Assembly: GCF_018446385.1 (NCBI RefSeq)
Contig: NC_056000.1
Span: forward strand, 38,105,511 to 38,169,510
Direction: 5' to 3'
Length of the DNA stretch: 64,000 nt
Source: Zingiber officinale
Taxonomy: Eukaryota > Streptophyta > Magnoliopsida > Zingiberales > Zingiberaceae
Under the pieces are notes generated by a model. It had not been told where the DNA came from, ran no database searches, and saw nothing but the letters and a program-made list of their open reading frames with translations. Below are positions 57,858-64,000 of the stretch, piece by piece (position 1 is the stretch's first letter; the number at the start of each line of letters is the position of its first letter). Both the position numbers and the translations under genes were made by a program.

Positions 57858-59050
57858 AGTCCCGAAGACCCCCGAGCCGTTCAGCCGGGAGGTTTATATC
57901 CGAGCCACAGGCTCGAAGAGGTTTATATCCGAGCCACAGGCTCGAAGACGAAGGCCCCCGAGCCGATCGGCCGGGAGGTTTATATCCGAGCCACAGGCTC
58001 GAAGTCGAAGGCCCCCGAGCCGTTCGGCCGGGAGGTTTATATCCGAGCCACAGGCTCGAAGTCGAAGGCCCCCGAGCCGTTCGGCCGGGAGGTTTATATC
58101 CGAGCCACAGGCTCGAAGACGAAGGCCCCCGAGCCGTTCGGCCGGGAAGTCGAAGGCCCCCGAGCCGTTCGGCCGGGAGGTTTATATCCGAGCCACAGGC
58201 TCGATGACGAAGGCCCCCGAGCCGTTCGGCCGGGAGGTTTATATCCGAGCCACAGGCTCGAAGTCGAAGGCCCCCGAGCCGTTCGGCCGGGAGGTTTATA
58301 TCCGAGCCACAGGCTCGAAGAGGTTTATATCCGAGCCACGGGCTCTAAGCCGAAGGCCCCCGAGCCGTTCGGGAGGTTTATATCCGAGCCACGTGCTCGA
58401 GGTCGATCGGTCGGGAGGTTTATATCCGAGCCATGGGCTCGAAGGCGAAGCCCGTTCGGGAGGTTTATATCCGAGCCACGGGCTCGGAGTCGAAGCCCCA
58501 GCCGCTCGGTAGGAGGTTTATATCCGAGCCACAAGCTCGATGGCGAAGGCCCCGAGCCGTTCGGAGGTTTATATCCGAGCCACGCGCTCGACTCCCGAGC
58601 CGTTCGGCCGGAGGTTTATATCCGAGCCACGGGCTCGGAAGACCCCGAGCCGTTTGGCCGGGTTTATATCATCTGAGCTATATAGGCCCCGAGCCGTTCG
58701 GCCGGAGGTTTATATCCGAGCCACGGGCTCGGTCGAAGCCCCGAGCCGTTCGGGAGGTTTATATCGAGCCACGGCTCGAAACCCCGAGCCGATCGTGGGA
58801 GGTTTATATCCGAGCCACGGGCTCGGTCGGCCCCGAGCCGTTCGGTAGGAGGTTTATATCGGCTCGGTGAACCCGAGTCGTTCGGTAGGAGGTTTATCTC
58901 GAGCCACGGGACGGCGAGGCCCCGAGCCGTTCGGCCGGGAGGTTTATCTCTGAGCCACAGGCCCGAAGACGAAGGCCCCCGAGCCGTTCGGCCGGGATGT
59001 TTATATCCGAGCCCAGCGCTCGATGTGAAGGCCCGAGCCGTTCGGCCGGG
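57858..59050 (+). repeat. Satellite array 1 of the young element, about 20 units
   Basis: Units of about 58 bp contain GGTTTATATCCGAGCC, ACA, GGCTCG and GAGCCGTTCGGCCGGGAGG. CGAGCC and GGCTCG pair around a three-base loop; variants such as CGAGCCACGTGCTCG keep a five-base stem. The first units are nearly identical and later ones degenerate and shorten. The long open frame across it merely reflects a repeat length divisible by three in places. Confidence 0.9.
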
Positions 59051-59360
59051 TATATAGTCTCACTTGGAGACCGACGAGCCCCGTCGTTAAAAATCGAGAG
59101 CCGCGCCGACCGGCTATAAATATCCGTGCCGTCGAGCTCCGACGATAAATATCGAGAGACGAGCCGGCGTCTATAAATAATCCGAGCGGGCGCACCGACG
59201 AGCCCCGTCGATAAAAATCGAGAGCCGCGCCGACCGGCTATAAAAACCGCGCCGACGAGCACCGTCGTTAAAAATCGAGAGTCGGGCCGGCGACTATAAA
59301 CCTCCCGGGCGACCGACCAAGAGTCGGGCCGCAGTCGGACCGGCGACTATAAACCCCCCG
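59050..59360 (+). repeat. Satellite array 2 of the young element
   Basis: About five units match the array at 33855-34850: CGACGAGCCCCGTCG and CGTCGAGCTCCGACG hairpins, TCGAGAGCCG, CCGGCTATAAATATCC. Both arm orders occur here too. Confidence 0.85.
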
Positions 59361-59394
59361 GTCTGAAGATCTTTGCACAGACCAACATATCGTA

Positions 59395-60330
59395 TATTCT
59401 ATCTCCCCCGTTCGGGGTCGAATGGTCGTCATCTTCAGATATCATACCTCCCCTGTTAGGGGTTGTGCGGCCTTCACTGGTCACGGCCAGCTTGTCCTGA
59501 TTATTCATCTCCTCCGTTCGGGGTCGAGTTATCACCGAAGGCCCCCGAGCCGTTCGGCCGGGAGGACTAGTACATCGGACCAGTATATCATACATCTATC
59601 TCCCCCGTTCGGGGTCGAACAGTCCTCGCGGCCCGGCATCTATCTGACCGATCGACGTCACCGCGGTCGCACGCGCGGCATCGTCCGCCCGACATCTATC
59701 TTACCGATCGACGTCATCGTAGTTGCACGCGCGGCATCGTCCGTCCGGCATCTATACATCCGATCGGCAGCATTACGATCGTTCGCACGACAGCATTCGT
59801 CCGGCATCTATCCATCCGATCGGTATCATTCCGATCGCTCGTTCAGCATTGCCAACTCCTCGCTACTCGACTGCCGGACCAGCATTTTATGTTCACTCGT
59901 TGACCATTCTCGGTGCTGCTCATTCAGCACGTCAGGCCAGCATTTCATGATCGACTGATCGTCATTTTCTCTGTCGCCCGTTCGGCGTTGTCCGCTCGCC
60001 GTCTACTCACTCGATCGACATCTTTCCGTTCATCCGTTCGGCCACACCGCTTGGTCTAGGTCGCACGCCCGGCCTCGCGCCGGTCTACTCAGCGTCCCAC
60101 GTGCCGCTTAGTCGGCTGTCAGTTTACATGTCGATCACTCAGCGTGTTGTCGTTCGCTCAGCATCTTCCGCTCAGCGTCTATCCACCCGATCGGCATCAC
60201 TTCGATCGTCCGGTCGGTATCTTCGCGGTTGCGTACTAGGCATTGGTCCGGTTACAGATTTGATCCGCTCGGCACGAGTACTATCTCATGCGACACCATT
60301 ATTATAGCGACCGGTCGCGGGAGACATTAT
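59395..60330 (+). repeat. Satellite array 3 of the young element (CCCCCGTTCGGGGTCGA and CATCTAT..GATCGG units)
   Basis: 59400-59620 holds three CTCCCCCGTTCGGGGTCGA-like blocks (CCCCG/CGGGG hairpin). 59630-59850 holds four ~60-bp units with GGCATCTATCCATCCGATCGG. The rest to 60330 is a diverging run of CGATCG, CGTTCGGC and GCTCAGC words. No coding sequence. Confidence 0.7.
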
Positions 60331-60443
60331 ATTATTGGTTCAGCGATTTAGCTTTGACATCGGAAGCGGTTCAATTCTTTGCAATAGACTGTCCAGTCAG
60401 TCGGACTCACGCCTCCTTCGACTAGACTTGAAGGGGAGGCTTG

Positions 60444-61493
60444 TGATCCGGATATGAAGGGGGCAGAGAAGGAATTAAGAGAAAAGTGGAGGGCATTTTA
60501 GGGATTGAGGATTGCTAGGGCTGAGGGGTTTTTTTTGGGGGAATCGCCGTTCACAGCAAGGGGGGGAAAAAAGCTTGCACGCAGGAAGGAGGCTGCCGCC
60601 GCCAAAGGAAATGGAGCCACCTCCTTCCTCTCAGGCTCCTCGCCGGCGCCGACGCCGACGCCGACCACAGGTCGCTCCATCTCCTCCTCTCCATCTCCCG
60701 CTTGTGATATCTCCACGTCTCGCAACCCAGCCGCCAGCCTCGTCCCCTCCTTCATCGCCGGCGAGCTGCTACCTCCTTCCTTCCCGACATCACCCTACAG
60801 TGGGATCCGCCTCCGGCCACAGCCGCCTCTGGCAGCAGATGCCCCCGGCGTCTAGCTCCGCCATCACCAGCAGGTGGTGTCACCACCGCCGGCAGCCACT
60901 GCCGCCCCTTCCGACGGCCCACACAGTTAGCTCCGGCGTCCTGACAGCTCGCATCGATGGCTGTACATTTGAGATCCGGCCCTTTGCGGTGTTTCTATGC
61001 ATCCATTGTATTTTCCGGCCGTCGAGCCGTGATGTTCTGTTCTTTGTATTACTGCTATGATGATCCGGCCTGCGTGTCGCGTATCGGCCTATGAGCCATT
61101 GTATATCGCCACCATCAGATTCGGCTTATCAGCGGGTCCCCACCCATCTCATGGTTGGGGCCACGACGACTCGGTCAGCACCATGACCAACTCATCCATC
61201 CATCCGAGGGCGCCCCCCTGGGCCAGGGTACGTTCTCGTACCTTCTTTGCATTTATTTCAATATTCTATTATTATCCGGATATTTATACATTTGTGGGAT
61301 TCGCCTCGAGCACCGAGGTACCAGAGACCGGGAGGAACCCGGTCGCTGGATACAGGTACAGTTGACCGGAGGAGGACTTCTGACGATCTGGTCAACGTAG
61401 CGGACAGATCACCGACCGGGTCATGGGGATGCGGTCAACCTTCCAGACACGTCACACCGGCAGGTTCGTTTTCTCAGCTTCCAGACAGGATCA
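60444..61493 (+). repeat. 3' LTR of the young element
   Basis: 1050 bp, nearly identical to the 5' LTR except for absence of the 36-bp repeat block and a few single differences in homopolymers. Confidence 0.9.
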
Positions 61494-61717
61494 AATATGT
61501 ATATTATAAATATATATTTATGATAATATATAAATAAATATTAAATAAAGATAGTAAATAGAAAATATAGACAATGATATGGTGGGTCTAATATAAAGGT
61601 GTTTGTTGAGTTTATGATTGTAGGAAGAGATTTATAAAAATTGTAGATTTTTTTATATGATATAGTAGGTTCTATCATAAAGTTGAATTTATAAATTTAG
61701 GGTTGTGATTACCCTAA

Positions 61718-62109
61718 GTTTAGGACTACGATTATTCTAATAGTAAAAATCGAAAGAATATTATCTTATACATTCATTCGTGATCGGTGAGTATTAATTT
61801 GTTTTAATATTTTTTAAAGATTTAGAATTTAAGTTAAAAAAGTAAAAAAAAAAAAGTAACACTAAATATTCATGAATCGATGGTTAGACTACAAAACTCA
61901 ATAATATTAATATTAAAAAATTGGTAAGATTGCTACACATGCTAAATGCTTTATAAGTAAGCTGCAATTATTGCCGTGCAATATTAATATTAATATTGCC
62001 TGTGACTGAAGCTCAGAGCCAACTACTCTATTGTTCGAAGCTCAGAGCCCATTACTCTCTCTACCATCCTCTCAGTCTTCTTCGTTTATACGATAAAAGA
62101 GAAGATCTC
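61718..62109. other. Flank between the transposon nest and the lipoxygenase gene
   Basis: AT-rich, then from about 62,000 a pyrimidine-rich leader-like stretch. GAAGCTCAGAGCC occurs twice (about 62008 and 62038) as a short direct repeat. No continuation of CACTA coding sequence can be recognised right of the Harbinger end. Confidence 0.5.
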
Positions 62110-62196
62110 ATGATCCCTCTTCGATCCTCGCACCTCTCTCCTCTTCCGCTTATCCTCCAAAGCTTCCTGCGCTCTTCTGCTGCTTTTAGCAGTTGA
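62110..62196 (+). promoter_or_regulatory. Upstream ORF in the lipoxygenase leader
   Basis: ATG at 62110 opens a 28-codon frame (MIPLRSSHLSPLPLILQSFL...) ending in TGA at 62194-62196, 17 bases before the main ATG. If this part is in the mRNA leader, such a uORF would be expected to lower translation of the main ORF. The transcription start is not known. Confidence 0.45.
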
Positions 62197-62213
62197 CTCG
62201 ATCGGTCCCCCGG

Positions 62214-62580
62214 ATGTTCTCCGCCAAGTCAACCTCCTGCTTCTGCCCCGCCAAACCTCAGATCGGGGCTGAAAGCGGCAGGAGGGCGCACCAGCTGTGT
62301 GTTGGGAACCGCCGCCAGCGGTCCGTTGCGGTCCGGCAGGTGCGCGCGGTGATTAGCAGCGACGACAAGAGCGTCAGCACGCTCCCGTCGGATCCGGCGG
62401 CGGTCCCAGGAGGCGCGTTTTGGCCCCCGGCGGACTCAATCGATGTCAGGCTGGTGCTCACGGTGAGGAACAGGATCAAGGAGAGGTTGGTGGAGAAGAT
62501 CGAGAACCAGTGGGAGTACTTCGTCAATGGGATTGGGCAAGGGATAAGGGTGCAGCTCGTCAGCGAGGAGGTCGATCACG
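62214..62580 (+). CDS. LOX: Plastid 13-lipoxygenase, first exon only
   Basis: Exon 1 encodes 122 residues plus one base, ending at a donor (GATCACG followed by GTGGGT). The N-terminal ~55 residues are rich in Ser, Arg, Ala and Gln with few acids and read as a chloroplast transit peptide. The start of the PLAT/LH2 beta-barrel follows: VRLVLTVRNRIKERLVEKIE (about 82-101), NGIGQGIRVQLVSEEVD (about 109-121), as in type-2 13-LOX. These enzymes add O2 to linolenic acid, the first step to jasmonate and green-leaf volatiles. The iron-binding catalytic domain must lie beyond the window. Start is the ATG at 62214; the frame is open slightly upstream but without ATG. Confidence 0.85.
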
Positions 62581-64000
62581 GTGGGTCAGCCATTACAAAA
62601 AGCCTCTTTCTCAATCCCTTTCACTTTACTTTCGTGGGTTGTGTTTAAGGGTGAACAAAAGATCTATTAAATCGAATTAACTGATACTGTTTTTTCGCCT
62701 TAGTTTTGATTTTAAATTCACAAATCCACTAAACTGATTACTATGCAACTTGACTAATAAACAAGTTGATTAATAAGGAAAGTTTGGTTCAGTTGTTCAG
62801 TTTGGTTTTTGTCTAAAAAAGTTAGTTTTGATTTGTTCGGTTTTTTGAACCGATTGTTCACCCCTAGCTGTGTTCTTATTACTTTATTAAAGTACAAAAG
62901 AAGGGGTTTGTTTTAGTATGCTATAGAGCTCGTTCATGATGTTATAGAATGGAATGCAAAATCATCTTTGTGAAGTTTGTGTGAATTTGGATTGAATATC
63001 TCTCTTGTTGCATGATGCTGACTTTGGGCTAACCAATTAAGAAAGCTTGACTAAATTTACAAAAATATAGTACTCAAGTGGAACCTTTTGTAGTGTGATC
63101 TTTTGATGCTTTTTGAAATATTCATCCGTGAAATGCCACTTAAGTTCTGTTATGTTCTTGTTGTCTTCACCCTTTTGTAGTGCTTTTTGAAATCTGACTT
63201 TGGGTTCAAGTGAAAAGAGAAACAAACAGTTACTAAAATATCAGCATTTGCCATAAAAAGATGTCTATGTACTTTCTTCAAATGGTTACCGTTTGCATTT
63301 CCAATCAATATATTTGTTATTGTTAAAAGGTTGTGACTTTTTATCGAAATGATCTTTTTTGAAATAGTTTTTCTTTTCTTGGTTGGAGTAATTTTCTGCT
63401 GAATCTGTTTATTGAATTGTTGCAACTTGATTTTACAACTTTTCAAGATTTATGGAATATGATTTTGTCTCCTTTTACAACTTGAGTGCACCTATGCATT
63501 ATGAGTTGGTTGTCAGATCTTCGGGGAGGCTTGTCGTATGCTATGTTGTATGAGTAGGCAACAATATCCTCTCTAAAGAGTCGGCTTGTGGTTACTAATA
63601 AAACTTAAGTTTTCACCTAACCGCATGAATTCTAGGAACGAAATAAGAACTGGAATCGAAAAAACACAAGACATGATTAAGTTTCATCAAAAACATGACA
63701 TAATATACAAGCATAAATAAAAACAACAAGGAACCTGATTGAAGAGCTATTCTCCTTGTCCTTTAGCATTGTCTGGAAGATCCTGAGGAAGAAGAAGAAG
63801 TGGAAGCAAACGGGGAACATCTTTCAAGAGCTTAGGGGTGATGACACTGAAAAGTTTCTTGTCAATGGTGAACAAGAAACGAGGTTAAGATATAGTCCCC
63901 TAAACCTTGGGGACCTCCACTTATATAGGTAATCAATCCATTATCAGTCTATAGATGATAACGGATCGGACTAAAGGGTTATACACATTCAACTCACATC
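62581..64000. other. Presumed first intron of the lipoxygenase gene
   Basis: No second lipoxygenase exon is recognisable to the end of the window, so intron 1 is at least 1.4 kb or carries an insertion. T-rich sequence around 62.7-63.5 kb is intron-like. 63.7-63.95 kb has a GAAGAAGAAGAAG tract and CTTATATAGG but no gene that I can name. Confidence 0.5.

Larger units (their letters stand above)
56559..61493 (+). mobile_element. Young non-autonomous LTR retrotransposon built on satellite arrays
   Basis: Two LTRs, 56559-57728 and 60444-61493, both begin TGATCCGGATATGAAGG and end CAGACAGGATCA. The 5-bp target duplication AATAT lies at 56554-56558 and 61494-61498. The primer-binding site TGGCGCCGTCTGTGGGAA starts at 57732, and a purine tract (GAAGGGGAGG) precedes the 3' LTR. 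The 2.7-kb interior has no gag or pol; it is made of tandem arrays of about 60-bp units. Apart from one block of tandem repeats, the LTRs differ at only a few positions over 1.05 kb, so the insertion is recent. As an element it looks whole but depends on enzymes from elsewhere. The primer site suits Ty3/gypsy, perhaps the Tat lineage. Confidence 0.9.
52894..61714 (+). mobile_element. PIF/Harbinger DNA transposon, carrying a nested LTR element
   Basis: The left terminus GGGTATCTGCAACGATGG and right terminus GGTTGTGATTACCC are imperfect inverted repeats, each adjoined by TAA (52891-52893 and 61715-61717), the 3-bp target duplication of the superfamily. Inside, on the plus strand, are a Myb/SANT-like ORF1 (53.4-54.5 kb) and a Harbinger transposase ORF2 (55.0-56.2 kb), both decayed. 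A 4.9-kb LTR element inserted at 56559; without it the transposon is about 3.9 kb, a normal autonomous length. It sits in CACTA transposase sequence. Confidence 0.87.

Noticed and set aside
57804-58676. 290-residue open frame with repeated EVYIRATGSK phrase
   Set aside because: It is translation of the satellite units; the phrase also appears in the other two forward frames where the unit length slips, and there is no start context or domain.
61718-61800. Continuation of the CACTA transposase right of the Harbinger end
   Set aside because: A weak RFL-like phrase can be read, but there is no sustained homology.

Overview
The window is nuclear DNA of a flowering plant. Genes are split by GT-AG introns, the proteins are plant-specific families (DYW-type PPR, PUX, plant glutathione peroxidase, 13-lipoxygenase, PIP peptide), and about half the sequence is transposons. 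GC-rich first exons and high GC at third codon positions in some genes fit a monocot. Zingiberales would be my guess, but this is weak.

Layout. 1-4.2 kb: minus-strand copia-type LTR element (left end outside the window) inserted in an older relative. 4.2-4.9 kb: fold-back repeats. 5.2-6.8 kb (+): alkenal double-bond reductase, 5 exons. 7.9-10.4 kb (+): single-exon PPR-DYW editing factor. 11.6-14.8 kb (-): TRAF-type zinc-finger protein. 16.35-17.33 kb: large fold-back repeat. 17.8 kb (+): tiny secreted-peptide precursor of the PIP family. 20.3-21.1 kb (+): bHLH153-like atypical bHLH. 21.8-24.3 kb (-): membrane-anchored glutathione peroxidase. 25.7-33.1 kb (-): PUX11-like UBX-domain protein, 9 coding exons. 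From 33.4 kb the window is almost all transposons: a Ty3/gypsy-like element with palindromic satellite arrays and antisense ORFs (33.4-38.6 kb), a copia element cut by it (38.6-42.8 kb), a quiet AT-rich stretch, then a three-level nest from 47.0 to 61.7 kb. In that nest a CACTA element is interrupted by a PIF/Harbinger element (TAA target duplication), which is interrupted by a young non-autonomous LTR element (AATAT target duplication). The window ends with the first exon of a plastid 13-lipoxygenase (62.2 kb, +), preceded by a short upstream ORF.

The host genes do not form a pathway. The reductase, glutathione peroxidase and lipoxygenase all touch lipid peroxides or their aldehyde products, but they are separately oriented and nothing in the sequence shows co-regulation.

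Most interesting: (a) the internal region of the young LTR element and its relative at 33.4 kb is built from tandem units of about 60 bp, each carrying a short hairpin whose stem arms swap between unit types so that pairing is kept; (b) the PIP-type peptide gene; (c) five copies of one tRNA-derived SINE, three or four with clear target duplications; (d) the dated nest of three transposon classes.
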